NCBI RefSeq assembly: GCF_001038425.2
Contig: NZ_LDPV02000009.1
Span: 62,001 to 126,000, forward strand
Origin: Ornithinibacillus contaminans
Lineage (GTDB): Bacteria; Bacillota; Bacilli; Bacillales; Amphibacillaceae
DNA length: 64,000 nt
Reading direction: 5' to 3'
In this document: in pieces, positions 6,355 through 13,736 of the stretch
Layout: every line of letters starts with the position of its first letter
Position numbering within the stretch: position 1 is the stretch's first letter
The notes under the pieces: generated by a model
Told to the model about the DNA's origin: nothing
What the model saw: only the letters and a program-made list of their open reading frames with translations
The model's database searches: none
Program-made: the position numbers and the translations under genes

Positions 6355-6392
6355 AAAAGAAAACCCCTGCCTCAGATATAGCAGGAGTAATT
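6355..6392 (-). terminator. Terminator of the integrase gene
   Basis: Minus strand: CTCCTGC, loop, GGCAGGGG, then TTTTCTTTTT. It faces the methyltransferase terminator between the converging genes. Confidence 0.7.
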
Positions 6393-6395
6393 TTC

Positions 6396-7430
6396 TTACA
6401 GGTATTCCCTTAAATTATCTACAACTTCTTCAACATCTAAATCAAGATACTGAGTAGTAACTGCTAAGTTAGAATGTCCAAGAGCCTTTGATATTAGTGC
6501 AAGATTAGCTCCTTTATCTAATAAGCTCTTTGCATATCCCCTCCTAAGAGCATGAGGATTAATGTTATTTAAGCCATATCTTTTAGAGTATTTGTGGAGC
6601 TGCTTGGAGATGGCATTATTAGTTGACTTTGTATCTAAAGATGTCCCTTTGTAGCTTATAAACAAATAAGAGTTTTTCTGTCCATAATACTCCCTTATCT
6701 TGTTATTCTGCATGATTAAAATTTTCAGAAGATGCAATAGCTCATCATCAAGAGGTAACTTTAACAGCTTGTGGTTTTTTAGGATTGTGCCATCCATACA
6801 TAAAAGCTTATTCTCAAAATCAATATGTTTCTCTTGGAGCTGACCTAATGTATTTATCCTAACTCCTGTCCTATACAAAGTGAGAACTGCCACAGCATCC
6901 CTCAAGCCTATAAAGGTATTTAAGTCTAACAAAGTGAGTAAAACCATTACATCATCTTTCTTAGCACCTTTCTTGACCTGTTTATCAACTTTAATATTAA
7001 TGCCATGCCAAAACTTTGATTGTACCCATCCATTATTAAAACACTTGCCTAGAATAGCCTTGAGGCATTTCAGCCTAGTCAGTTTGGTTTGATTGGATAC
7101 ATCCATGGAATTGAGCCATGAGTATATAGAATCTGTTGTAATTTCCTCAAGGTATTTTACATTTGTAACTTTCCTGAACTGTCCCATGTAGTTTAAATAG
7201 TCAGTAATAGTTCTATCTCTGTAACCACTAACTTTCATTTGCTGAATGATGATTTCAATAGCTTTGTCTAAGTCTCTGCCATCTTCCTTAACTGCTACTG
7301 TTGTAGTTGCTGAGGATGCTCCTGAGGGCTTAGACTGCCCTGAAAGCTTAGTGTCTGCTCCTAAGCCAGTTCCCTGTTTAAACAGGTTAATATCTGCTCC
7401 TACATCAAAAATACCTTTTTTCTTTGTCAT
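6396..7430 (-). CDS. Tyrosine recombinase (integrase) of the element
   Basis: A 344-residue phage-type integrase. After a low-complexity N-terminal extension of about 50 residues there is a SAM-like core-binding domain (DKAIEIIIQQMKVSGYRDRT to about residue 150), then the catalytic domain: Arg in LYRTGVRINTL, the HxxR motif in NPHALRRGYAKSLL, His in LGHSNLAVTT and the nucleophile Tyr in TTQYLDLD near residue 331. The ATG has GGAGGAG upstream. It lies next to the right-hand tRNA-Arg, where an integrase that uses the tRNA as attachment site is usually found. The N-terminal part rich in S, G and T is unusual. Confidence 0.95.
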   Translation of the reverse strand: MTKKKGIFDVGADINLFKQGTGLGADTKLSGQSKPSGASSATTTVAVKEDGRDLDKAIEIIIQQMKVSGYRDRTITDYLNYMGQFRKVTNVKYLEEITTDSIYSWLNSMDVSNQTKLTRLKCLKAILGKCFNNGWVQSKFWHGINIKVDKQVKKGAKKDDVMVLLTLLDLNTFIGLRDAVAVLTLYRTGVRINTLGQLQEKHIDFENKLLCMDGTILKNHKLLKLPLDDELLHLLKILIMQNNKIREYYGQKNSYLFISYKGTSLDTKSTNNAISKQLHKYSKRYGLNNINPHALRRGYAKSLLDKGANLALISKALGHSNLAVTTQYLDLDVEEVVDNLREYL

Positions 7431-7487
7431 GCTATCTCCTCCAGTAAAATAAACTTGGAGGCAATAGAAAATTGTAGGGATAAAAAA

Positions 7488-7526
7488 AGAGATGCTCCCA
7501 CAGTGTTATAATCTGTGTTAGCATCC
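7488..7526 (-). terminator. Element terminator after tRNA-Arg copy 2
   Basis: Minus strand: GATGCTAACACAG and CTGTGGGAGCATC pair around a short AT loop, followed by TCTTTTTTT. It terminates transcription from the tRNA-Gly/tRNA-Arg promoter before it enters the integrase gene, replacing the chromosomal terminator that stayed at 893-926. Confidence 0.8.
7509..7521 (+). repeat. Element end inverted repeat, right copy
   Basis: TAATCTGTGTTAG, exact reverse complement of 1061-1073. Confidence 0.6.
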
Positions 7527-7537
7527 CTTATCTGCCC

Positions 7538-7560
7538 AAAACCCTGTCATATCAAGGCTT
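7538..7560 (+). repeat. Element end direct repeat, right copy
   Basis: Partner of 1029-1051, same orientation, two mismatches in 23 bp; 18 bp from the 3' end of tRNA copy 2. Confidence 0.75.
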
Positions 7561-7578
7561 GAGACTGTAAAACTGTAG

Positions 7579-7652
7579 CGTCCCAGGAGAGATTCGAACT
7601 CCCGACCCACAGCTTAGAAGGCTGTTGCTCTATCCTGCTGAGCTACTGGGAC
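7579..7652 (-). tRNA. tRNA-Arg (anticodon UCU), copy 2, right end of element
   Basis: A complete 74-nt cloverleaf: acceptor GTCCCAG/CTGGGAC, anticodon stem ACAGC/GCTGT around CTTCTAA (anticodon TCT), T arm TTCGAAT, discriminator G, no encoded CCA. It is 7 bp downstream of tRNA-Gly and shares its promoter. Outside the conserved 3' block that is identical in copy 1 it contains no CpG, so its body could derive from the element, with the crossover in the shared 5' 16 nt; the classical alternative is a crossover in the shared 31-nt 3' block. Confidence 0.95.
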
Positions 7653-7659
7653 ATATGTA

Positions 7660-7733
7660 TGGAGCGGGTGAAGGGAATCGAACCCTCGACATTAGCTTGG
7701 AAGGCTAGAGTTTTACCATTAAACTACACCCGC
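7660..7733 (-). tRNA. tRNA-Gly (anticodon UCC)
   Basis: A 74-nt gene including encoded CCA: acceptor GCGGGTG/CACCCGC, anticodon loop CTTCCAA in stem CTAGC/GCTAA, T loop TTCGATT. First gene of the tRNA-Gly/tRNA-Arg operon transcribed from the consensus promoter at 7940-7968. Confidence 0.95.
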
Positions 7734-7878
7734 ATATTAATTAAAAGTGTTATTTAGTTTTCGTTCACGCAAAGTCATGCCCCTACGTCTACTAGCATTT
7801 TCGAAGAAGTTGTATTCCTCGGGGCAACTCGTAGATTATTCGGTGGATGTTTCGCTCGTCACTACACCCGCATGTTAA
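7724..7878 (-). repeat. Partial duplication of the tRNA-Gly 5' end around an insert
   Basis: The 5' end of tRNA-Gly with its upstream bases (minus strand ATGCGGGTGTAGT preceded by TTAA) occurs at 7741-7724 and again at 7878-7861, 137 bp apart, with one mismatch in 18. The intervening DNA has a TGCCCC/GGGGCA inverted repeat (7778 and 7820) and no gene. It looks like a small palindromic repeat inserted at the tRNA start with duplication of the target. Confidence 0.55.
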
Positions 7879-7939
7879 CACGGTTAAAATCATGTAAAAG
7901 TAAGCGATTTGGCTGACTTCATTTTTTGTCACAAGGTTT

Positions 7940-7968
7940 ATTATATGTATTTTAGCTTTTAATGTCAA
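7940..7968 (-). promoter_or_regulatory. Consensus sigma-A promoter of the tRNA operon
   Basis: Minus strand TTGACA (7968-7963), 17-base spacer, TATAAT (7945-7940): a perfect match to the vegetative consensus, as expected for a stable RNA operon. The leader to tRNA-Gly is about 200 nt because of the insert at 7742-7860. Confidence 0.9.
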
Positions 7969-7993
7969 CACTAAATTTTAATGTTATAATTTA

Positions 7994-8048
7994 CAAAAAA
8001 CAGGGATTGTTACGGATGCATCTTGCATAAAAACAAGAAACATCCCGC
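7994..8048 (-). terminator. Probable terminator of the ysnB operon
   Basis: Minus strand GGGATGTT ... AACAATCCC with a bulge, followed by TGTTTTTT; directly after the ysnB stop. Confidence 0.5.
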
Positions 8049-8055
8049 TCCCTTA

Positions 8056-8565
8056 TTATATCGCTGTAACAAATGACAAATCGTCAACGCGTGCTCCATC
8101 TACTGTATAAAAACTTACCTCAATAGAATCTTTTGCTTCCCACTCTAACACAGCATACGTTTTCTCAGGGCGCATTCTCGGTAATCGAATACTGCCAGGA
8201 TTTAAAAACAGCTTTTGAGCAACCTTCTCTGCTCCCGCAATGTGGCTATGACCAAAACAAATTATATCTGCATTTTCTTCTTCTGCCCGGTAGGATAGAT
8301 TCATTAAATTCATTTTCACATTGTGCAGGTGACCATGGACAACAAAAAACGTTACCCCATTTATAGTCTGTTTTTGTTCATTGGGAAATCGGTTAGCCAT
8401 ATCACAATTGCCAGCAACAGTTACAATACCTTCTAATTCTTTCGCATCCGCTTCTAATTCTGAATCCCCACAATGGAACACAACATCAGCATGATGACGC
8501 TGTTTAATCACGACGATTTCCTCTCTTAACCCATGACTATCACTCATAATTACAACCTTTGTCAT
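8056..8565 (-). CDS. ysnB: YsnB metallophosphoesterase (YfcE/MJ0936 type)
   Basis: A 169-residue calcineurin-like phosphoesterase. Metal ligands are visible in order: MSDSHG (D, H), FHCGDSE (D), VAGNCD (N), VVHGHLHNV (H) and FGHSHIAG (H, H), the complete set for the two-metal site. Homologues hydrolyse phosphodiesters in vitro; the cellular substrate is unknown. The start at 8565 (MTKVVIMSDSHG) is preferred over a GTG three codons upstream because GGAG lies eight bases before it. It is 16 bp from rdgB, in the rph-rdgB-ysnB operon found in B. subtilis. Confidence 0.9.
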   Translation of the reverse strand: MTKVVIMSDSHGLREEIVVIKQRHHADVVFHCGDSELEADAKELEGIVTVAGNCDMANRFPNEQKQTINGVTFFVVHGHLHNVKMNLMNLSYRAEEENADIICFGHSHIAGAEKVAQKLFLNPGSIRLPRMRPEKTYAVLEWEAKDSIEVSFYTVDGARVDDLSFVTAI

Positions 8566-8581
8566 TATTTCCACTCCAGCA

Positions 8582-9175
8582 TCATTGATTTTTAATCCAA
8601 TCCTCTAGTTGAATTATGGCATTTCTACGATGACTAATAGTATTTTTCTCTTCTGCGTCTAACTCCGCCATTGTGTTGCTATACCCTTTAGGAATAAAGA
8701 TTGGATCATACCCGAAACCATTGGAACCTTTTTCCTCAAAAGCAATTGTGCCTTCACAATAGCCCTTTTTAAATTGTGTCGGTTCTCCGGGTATGGATAC
8801 AGCCAATACACAAACAAACCGAGCAGTACGTTCTTCAGCTGAAACATTTTCAAGTTCCTTCAATACTTTAGCAATATTTTGCTTATCATCCTTCGGTTCA
8901 CCTGCATAGCGCGCAGAATATATTCCAGGTCTTCCATCAAGTGCATCGATTTCTAGACCCGAATCATCTGCCATAACAGTTATATTCATGCGTTCGGAAA
9001 TTCCTTCTGATTTTAAGGCAGCATTTTCCTCAAAGGTTATACCCGTTTCTTCAATATCCGGAACTTCTTCTTCCAAATCAAGTAAGGAGATGGCTTTTAT
9101 GCCATAACGGTCAAAAAGTGTCTTAAACTCCTCCGCTTTCCCAGCATTTTTAGTTGCAATTAATACGTTTCTCAT
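8582..9175 (-). CDS. rdgB: XTP/dITP diphosphatase (RdgB/Ham1)
   Basis: A 197-residue Ham1-family pyrophosphatase that removes non-canonical purine nucleotides (dITP, XTP) from the pool, preventing their incorporation in DNA. Family motifs: ATKNAGKAEEF at the N-terminus, MADDSGLEIDALDGRPGIYS around residues 67-86 with the catalytic acidic residues, and FGYDPIFIP near residue 150 followed by the terminal SHR motif (ISHRRNAI). Its ATG directly follows the stop codon of rph, so the two are translationally linked. Confidence 0.95.
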   Translation of the reverse strand: MRNVLIATKNAGKAEEFKTLFDRYGIKAISLLDLEEEVPDIEETGITFEENAALKSEGISERMNITVMADDSGLEIDALDGRPGIYSARYAGEPKDDKQNIAKVLKELENVSAEERTARFVCVLAVSIPGEPTQFKKGYCEGTIAFEEKGSNGFGYDPIFIPKGYSNTMAELDAEEKNTISHRRNAIIQLEDWIKNQ

Positions 9176-9943
9176 TTATTTGTCACCTTTTTTTTCAGTA
9201 ACGGTTTCGCCAATCCGGTCAGCTAAACTTCCTAAAACTTGCCTTTGTGCTTTAAAAATAGAACTAAGCCCTTCATTCGCAAGCTGTAATAGCGTATGTA
9301 ATTGGTTCATCGAAAATGTTGCTTCTTCCCCTGTACCTTGGATTTCCACAAATTCACCAGAACCCGTCATCACAATATTCATATCAACATTTGCAATGGA
9401 ATCTTCATCATACTTTAAATCTAGGATTTCAGTGCCGTCTGGTAATATTCCCACAGAAGTTGCTGCAAGAAAATCAGTAACAGGCATCTTTTTTAACGTA
9501 TTTATTTCTAACAATTTCCCAAAAGCGAGCACCATTGCTACAAAAGCACCGGTGATAGAAGCTGTTCTTGTTCCACCATCAGCTTGAATGACATCACAGT
9601 CAATCCAAACGGTTCGTTCACCGATTTTTTCTAAATCCACAACAGAGCGTAATGCTCGTCCAATTAATCGTTGAATTTCCATTGTGCGTCCGGAAACCTT
9701 TCCTTTTGACGATTCCCGAATATTTCTATCTTGTGTAGCTCGAGGAAGCATTGCGTATTCTGCCGTGATCCAACCTTTTCCTTGACCACGCATAAAAGGA
9801 GGAACTCTATCTTCAATTGTTGCGTTACAAATTACCTTTGTTTCTCCTACTTCAATAAGTACAGAGCCCTCTGGATGTTTAATAAAATTGGTAGTAATGG
9901 TAATAGGTCGTAAGCTGTTATGATTACGTTGATCAGTTCTCAT
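9176..9943 (-). CDS. rph: Ribonuclease PH
   Basis: A 255-residue phosphorolytic 3'-5' exoribonuclease that trims tRNA 3' ends using phosphate and forms hexameric rings. The start [15 protein letters not shown], the segment [20 protein letters not shown] (about residues 86-105) and [19 protein letters not shown] (about 117-136) are family signatures; [14 protein letters not shown] follows. Full length for the bacterial enzyme. AAGGAGG lies nine bases before the ATG. First gene of the rph-rdgB-ysnB run. CCA is not encoded in the nearby tRNA-Arg genes, which fits a need for 3'-end processing, though that is not specific to this locus. Confidence 0.95.
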   Translation of the reverse strand: MRTDQRNHNSLRPITITTNFIKHPEGSVLIEVGETKVICNATIEDRVPPFMRGQGKGWITAEYAMLPRATQDRNIRESSKGKVSGRTMEIQRLIGRALRSVVDLEKIGERTVWIDCDVIQADGGTRTASITGAFVAMVLAFGKLLEINTLKKMPVTDFLAATSVGILPDGTEILDLKYDEDSIANVDMNIVMTGSGEFVEIQGTGEEATFSMNQLHTLLQLANEGLSSIFKAQRQVLGSLADRIGETVTEKKGDK

Positions 9944-10025
9944 GTAATAAATCCTCCTTATCTCTGATTAGCTTAACATATTTTACCCAAAACAATCATC
10001 TTATTTTACCCTGAATTACAAGGCA

Positions 10026-10057
10026 AAAAAATAAGGAGCTAGGTTATAGCTCCAATT
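10026..10057 (-). terminator. Terminator of gerM
   Basis: Minus strand GGAGCT, loop, AGCTCC, then TTATTTTTTT, between gerM and rph. Confidence 0.85.
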
Positions 10058-10071
10058 GGTTGGTTTCGTCT

Positions 10072-11151
10072 TTATAGCTTCTCAGATGGACTAAAGGAGT
10101 CTCTTGTTACAGGCTCTGTGTAGACATCGCCACTTTCATTCGCAATTTGCTCCACATTATCCACTCGAACATTTATTGCCTCAATTGATTCTTGTTCGGT
10201 TAAGGTTCTTACTAAGGTTTCCATGACCTCATCTGCGATCACGCCATTTTCCGTATCTTTCAGTACATCTTGGCTAAATACCAGTTCCAATATACCGCTA
10301 TCTAGTTTTGGGCTATCTAGAAGCATTGTTTGATCATCAAATACTTGTATTAGATTCGTTTCATAAGCTGGACCCTCAATTAATGCATCGACAATTGCCT
10401 GATGTATATCACCATTTTCCGCTTCAACATACTGTGTTACTGGTACAAAATAACGGGTATCATCATGTTCGGCAGGAAAATACATGGTAACAGCTTCACT
10501 GTTAATTAAATCAACAGTATCAGATTGTACTAGGTTAATTCCATTTGCTCTTGAGTAGCCATTGGCAATCGGTGTTCCGTTAACTGGCATCGTGGATTGG
10601 TCTTGCCCTTCGATTTGAAGTTTCACACGTTCAACACTATCAAACTGTGTAAGTGTGAATGTCATCGCTTCAAGGATTTTCACCTCATCTTCGGGAGCGT
10701 ATTCCTTAAACTCTTCTGAGAGGTCCACTGTCATAATTCCCTCTTCAATACTTACCCCAAGAACTTCAGTACCAGCTGGCAATACAGCCCTAAATCCATT
10801 CGGTAACAAGGACGTTACTGGACCATCCGATACCAAATATTCCAATGCTTGTAAGGCTACCTCTTTTGATTCAAGCACTGGTAATTCCACAGTCTGTGGG
10901 GCTACTAACCCATTTGAATCTAATAAAAACAACTGACGTTCAACAGTTTCTGCAGCCTCTGTGTCTGTCTCAGATTCAGATTCAGTTTCCCCTTCACCTG
11001 TCGCTTCTGTCCCATCCTCTGTTTTATCGACCGCTTCTGCATTTGGAGGCGGATCCATATCAGGTAAGGATTGTTCACCTTGGAAACATCCAGTTAATAG
11101 CATCAACATACAAATTGTAGCGAATAATGCAAGTACTAATCGCTTTCTCAT
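10072..11151 (-). CDS. gerM: GerM, spore germination/sporulation lipoprotein
   Basis: A 359-residue lipoprotein: signal peptide with hydrophobic core (residues 5-20) and lipobox LLTGC at about 19-23, then an acidic low-complexity linker rich in E, T and S (about 35-70), then two GerMN domains (about 80-200 and 225-345), each holding the pattern of a beta strand with VDLS or LVFS. In B. subtilis GerM is needed for germination and helps the SpoIIQ-SpoIIIAH zipper at the engulfing membrane. AGGAGGG lies upstream of the ATG. It has its own terminator. The acidic linker is longer than I would expect. Confidence 0.9.
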   Translation of the reverse strand: MRKRLVLALFATICMLMLLTGCFQGEQSLPDMDPPPNAEAVDKTEDGTEATGEGETESESETDTEAAETVERQLFLLDSNGLVAPQTVELPVLESKEVALQALEYLVSDGPVTSLLPNGFRAVLPAGTEVLGVSIEEGIMTVDLSEEFKEYAPEDEVKILEAMTFTLTQFDSVERVKLQIEGQDQSTMPVNGTPIANGYSRANGINLVQSDTVDLINSEAVTMYFPAEHDDTRYFVPVTQYVEAENGDIHQAIVDALIEGPAYETNLIQVFDDQTMLLDSPKLDSGILELVFSQDVLKDTENGVIADEVMETLVRTLTEQESIEAINVRVDNVEQIANESGDVYTEPVTRDSFSPSEKL

Positions 11152-11235
11152 GTCATTCCCTCCTACGATGGTTTGTACTACTATGTATACGAGCCTATCT
11201 AAAATTTAGACCTTCCAAGCAAAAATTTCGCACAG

Positions 11236-11276
11236 AAAAAAATCGAAGCACTGATTTTCAGCACTTCGATTTTTTA
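11236..11276 (-). terminator. Terminator of racE
   Basis: AATCGAAG and CTTCGATT outer stem with an inner CTGA/TCAG pair, followed by T runs on the minus strand. The structure would also work on the plus strand. Confidence 0.8.
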
Positions 11277-12086
11277 TATAACTACCTTCTCAATAGATAC
11301 CGATTTTAAATTTTCAATAGAGCTATTGAATATACGTTTGGTTAACGACGTAAATTTTTCAACATCACCAGTTGTATAAAATTGATGGTAACATGGCTCT
11401 AGCTCATCATTAAATAATTGATTCACTTCTAAAATCGTACTTGTTTCTCTAGCGGTTTCTTCACTTGAAGAAATTAATGTTACCTGGGGACCAACTATAT
11501 CCTGAATAACATCCTTTAATAAGGGATAATGTGTACATCCTAGAATCAAAGTATCCATATCACTAAAATATTTTAGTGGTAACAACGTTTCAGCAACAGT
11601 TTTGGTAGCAATTTCCCCTGAAAGGGTACCTTGTTCAACCATTGGTACAAATGCTGGACATGCAAGTGGATTTACCACAATGTCGGATTTTATAGTATGC
11701 AGCGCCTCGCTATAGGCGTTACTACGAATGGTTCCTTCAGTTCCAATAATCCCCACACGATTGTTTTGTGTTGCTGTAATCGCCGCTCTAGCACCTGGCT
11801 GAATAACACCAATTACTGGTATTGATAGTTGTTCTTGTAGCTCATTTAGGGTGTAGGCAGTAGCAGTATTACAGGCAACTACCAACAATTTAATGTCCTT
11901 CGTTAATAAAAAATCAACCATTTCCCATGTGAATTGCTTTATTTCTTCTGCTGATCTTGGTCCATATGGACATCGCAATGTGTCACCTAAGTAAACAAGC
12001 TTCTCCTTAGGTAATTGTCTCATTAATTCATGTACAACAGTTAAGCCACCAACACCCGAGTCGATGACACCTATAGGTTTATTCAA
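11274..12086 (-). CDS. racE: Glutamate racemase
   Basis: Converts L- to D-glutamate for peptidoglycan. Both catalytic cysteines are present: VVACNTATAY and ILGCTHYPLL; PIGVIDSGVGGLTV is the family N-terminus. The frame extends 12 codons upstream to an ATG at 12122 that overlaps ysmB by 11 bp, but that ATG has no ribosome binding site, whereas the TTG at 12086 is preceded by GAGGCGG at five bases and gives 270 residues starting MNKPIGVIDSG, matching the length of B. subtilis RacE. It lies between ysmB and gerM, the same place as in B. subtilis. Confidence 0.93.
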   Translation of the reverse strand: MNKPIGVIDSGVGGLTVVHELMRQLPKEKLVYLGDTLRCPYGPRSAEEIKQFTWEMVDFLLTKDIKLLVVACNTATAYTLNELQEQLSIPVIGVIQPGARAAITATQNNRVGIIGTEGTIRSNAYSEALHTIKSDIVVNPLACPAFVPMVEQGTLSGEIATKTVAETLLPLKYFSDMDTLILGCTHYPLLKDVIQDIVGPQVTLISSSEETARETSTILEVNQLFNDELEPCYHQFYTTGDVEKFTSLTKRIFNSSIENLKSVSIEKVVI

Positions 12087-12111
12087 CGATACCGCCTCTT
12101 CTATGCTGTTA

Positions 12112-12564
12112 TTATTTTTCATTGATTGTTTTCATCTGGTCATGAAGCAGGTTTAATAAGTCAATTAATGAACTTGTTTGTTCTTCTGTAAAACTCTCTA
12201 ATACTTGCCCCAAATATTCTTGACGCTTTAGAATTACTTCTTCGATAATTTGTTTACCCTTTTCTAATACATGGATTCGCACTACTCGTCGGTCATTTGT
12301 ATCCCGAACACGTTCCACAAGTTCGTTTTTTTCCATTCGATCAACTAAGTCAGTCGTCGTACTAAACGCTAATCCGTTTTTTGCAGACAACTCCCCTATG
12401 GTTAAATCCCCTTCCTCACGTAACCATTGCAAGGCAATAAATTGCGGATTCGTGATTGGGTAATTATTTAAAATTTTACGTCCGTTTTGTTTTATAGCTC
12501 CCGAAATATGTCGGAGTTTTTTCTCTAATTTAGCAATTGCTTCAGCTGAAATCTTATTTTCCAA
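12112..12564 (-). CDS. ysmB: MarR-family regulator YsmB
   Basis: A winged-helix MarR-type repressor of about 150 residues: HTH around LTIGELSAKNGLAFSTTTDL and wing RVRDTNDRRVVRIHVLEKG, flanked by the dimerising helices. The TTG at 12564 was chosen because GGGAGGT lies six bases before it; the ATG at 12600 has no ribosome binding site. Ligand and targets are unknown. It is probably the first gene of the ysmB-racE transcript. Confidence 0.85.
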   Translation of the reverse strand: MENKISAEAIAKLEKKLRHISGAIKQNGRKILNNYPITNPQFIALQWLREEGDLTIGELSAKNGLAFSTTTDLVDRMEKNELVERVRDTNDRRVVRIHVLEKGKQIIEEVILKRQEYLGQVLESFTEEQTSSLIDLLNLLHDQMKTINEK

Positions 12565-12708
12565 GGCTTTACCTCCCGAACTTCCATTGCATTTAGTCAT
12601 ATTTTATCATAAAAAATCGAAAAACTAATCTATTATTTTTTAAAACAAGGATTTTTTAAATGGAGAGGTCGTATAATACTATATTTTTCACTTTCAGGAA
12701 ATGTGCGC

Positions 12709-12735
12709 ACCGTTTAGTATTCATCACATAAGCTA
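12709..12735 (+). promoter_or_regulatory. Sigma-K-type promoter of gerE
   Basis: AC at 12709-12710, a 16-base spacer and CATAAGCTA at 12727-12735, matching the sigma-K pattern AC-16/17-CATANNNTA. gerE is a sigma-K regulon gene in B. subtilis, which supports it. Confidence 0.7.
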
Positions 12736-12796
12736 TTAGTGACTAAATAATTACCCTTCGTACTGCGGCTCTATGACAGCAAGGAGGGGTTAACAT

Positions 12797-13021
12797 TTGA
12801 AGGACAACGAGTACAAACCGAAGCAATTATTAACCAAACGAGAAAAAGAAGTGTTCGAGCTCTTAGTTCAAGATAAAACAACAAAAGAAATTGCCCAGGA
12901 ATTGTTTATATCTGAAAAAACTGTCCGTAACCACATTTCAAATGCTATGCAAAAATTAGGAGTCAAGGGGCGTTCACAGGCAGTAGTAGAGCTAATCCGC
13001 ATGGGAGAATTGAAGCTCTAG
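12797..13021 (+). CDS. gerE: GerE, late sporulation transcription factor
   Basis: A 74-residue protein consisting only of a LuxR-type HTH: LTKREKEVFELLVQDKTTKE followed by the recognition helix TVRNHISNAMQKLGVKGR. GerE activates and represses spore coat genes in the mother cell together with sigma-K. The start is TTG with AAGGAGGGG seven bases upstream, and the length equals that of B. subtilis GerE. It has the sigma-K promoter noted above and its own terminator. Neighbours ysmB and ysmA are the same as in B. subtilis, although an insertion separates gerE from ysmA here. Confidence 0.95.
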   Translation: MKDNEYKPKQLLTKREKEVFELLVQDKTTKEIAQELFISEKTVRNHISNAMQKLGVKGRSQAVVELIRMGELKL

Positions 13022-13057
13022 AAAAAACCGACTTTCCTTTAATGGAAGTCGGTTTTA
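13022..13057 (+). terminator. Terminator of gerE
   Basis: AAAACCGACTTTCC and GGAAGTCGGTTTT, followed by AT-rich DNA. A hairpin with the same stem sequence closes ysmA at 14326-14362. Confidence 0.9.
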
Positions 13058-13338
13058 TATCGTTATTCTACTTCCCAATATCACCAATAGGATGTAAAAG
13101 AGGAGATTCTTCTTTCTGTTTCATTTTACCCACCCGATAAACCGCAGTTAAAATCCGACATTTACCGAAACCATAAATATCTTTTGAATTAACAAAACTG
13201 TTTTACTTCAGGAAAAGCTGTTCACAGCAACAAATAATAGTGTTATTTTTGTTTAGGTTTAAAAAATAACTTTGGGAAGCAGACTATTATACAACTAGAT
13301 TTATCACCATTCTTAAATGAATAAAGGGTGTAAATGTA
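13058..13338. other. Non-coding DNA between gerE and a small gene
   Basis: About 280 bp. A minus-strand frame from about 13205 to 13070 is open for 43 codons (ending HPIGDIGK) but has no start codon with a ribosome binding site except for the last 17 codons; it may be a decayed gene end. Nothing else is evident. Confidence 0.4.
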
Positions 13339-13611
13339 TTGTTTAAAGAATTCAAGAATTTAAAGATCATCACCTTGTTGGAGGTTGAATTAGAATTTCC
13401 CTTGATGGATGATTTTTCGATGTTTATTTCAAAAGACCTGAAAACAGATACCTATATCATTTCAATTCCCCACTTATATTGGCATTATGAAACTGTATCA
13501 GCGGACAACTTGGAATCATTCACTGGTCCGAGCGGTTTTAATCATCCAACCTACAAATCTCAACTGGCAATTGCTATTAAAGTCGCTCTTTCTTATGTCG
13601 CGAGTCAATAA
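13339..13611 (+). CDS. Hypothetical protein, 90 aa
   Basis: Starts at TTG (13339) with a modest AAGGGTG upstream. The product begins MFKEFKNLKIITLLEVELEF and ends with a helix LAIAIKVALSYVASQ. It is soluble, with mixed alpha/beta composition. I do not recognise the family. A hairpin terminator follows. It belongs to the insertion between gerE and ysmA. Confidence 0.55.
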   Translation: MFKEFKNLKIITLLEVELEFPLMDDFSMFISKDLKTDTYIISIPHLYWHYETVSADNLESFTGPSGFNHPTYKSQLAIAIKVALSYVASQ

Positions 13612-13617
13612 ATGATA

Positions 13618-13651
13618 AGTCAATCCATTTACTGGGTTGGCTTTTTTATTA
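13618..13651 (+). terminator. Terminator after the 90-residue gene
   Basis: AGTCAATCC, loop, GGGTTGGCT, then T6; paired with G-U wobbles. Confidence 0.8.
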
Positions 13652-13736
13652 CTAAAATCTATTCTAATCCATTCCACCACTATATTTCTGCATAAAAAAA
13701 CCATTTTATGAAACCCTACAACTGAGGTGGGCTCAT

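Larger units (their letters stand above)
1008..7578. mobile_element. CpG-free integrative element at tRNA-Arg(UCU)
   Basis: The interval lies between two tRNA-Arg(UCU) genes sharing identical 3' ends. A tyrosine integrase is next to the right tRNA. Inside both ends sits a direct repeat (1029-1051 and 7538-7560) and a 13-bp inverted repeat (1061-1073 and 7509-7521). Cargo: two small unknown genes, a replication-initiator-like gene, a 68-residue gene, a serine resolvase with binding-motif array, a methyltransferase. No structural phage or conjugation genes are seen, so it resembles an integrated plasmid or a mobilisable/satellite element. Only one CpG (4593-4594) was found in about 6.6 kb, with CpG reappearing at both tRNA borders. 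Borders are accurate to within the tRNA core repeat. Confidence 0.9.

Noticed and set aside
13070-13205. 43-codon minus-strand frame ending HPIGDIGK, possible gene remnant
   Set aside because: No start codon with a ribosome binding site precedes most of it, and I do not recognise the sequence.
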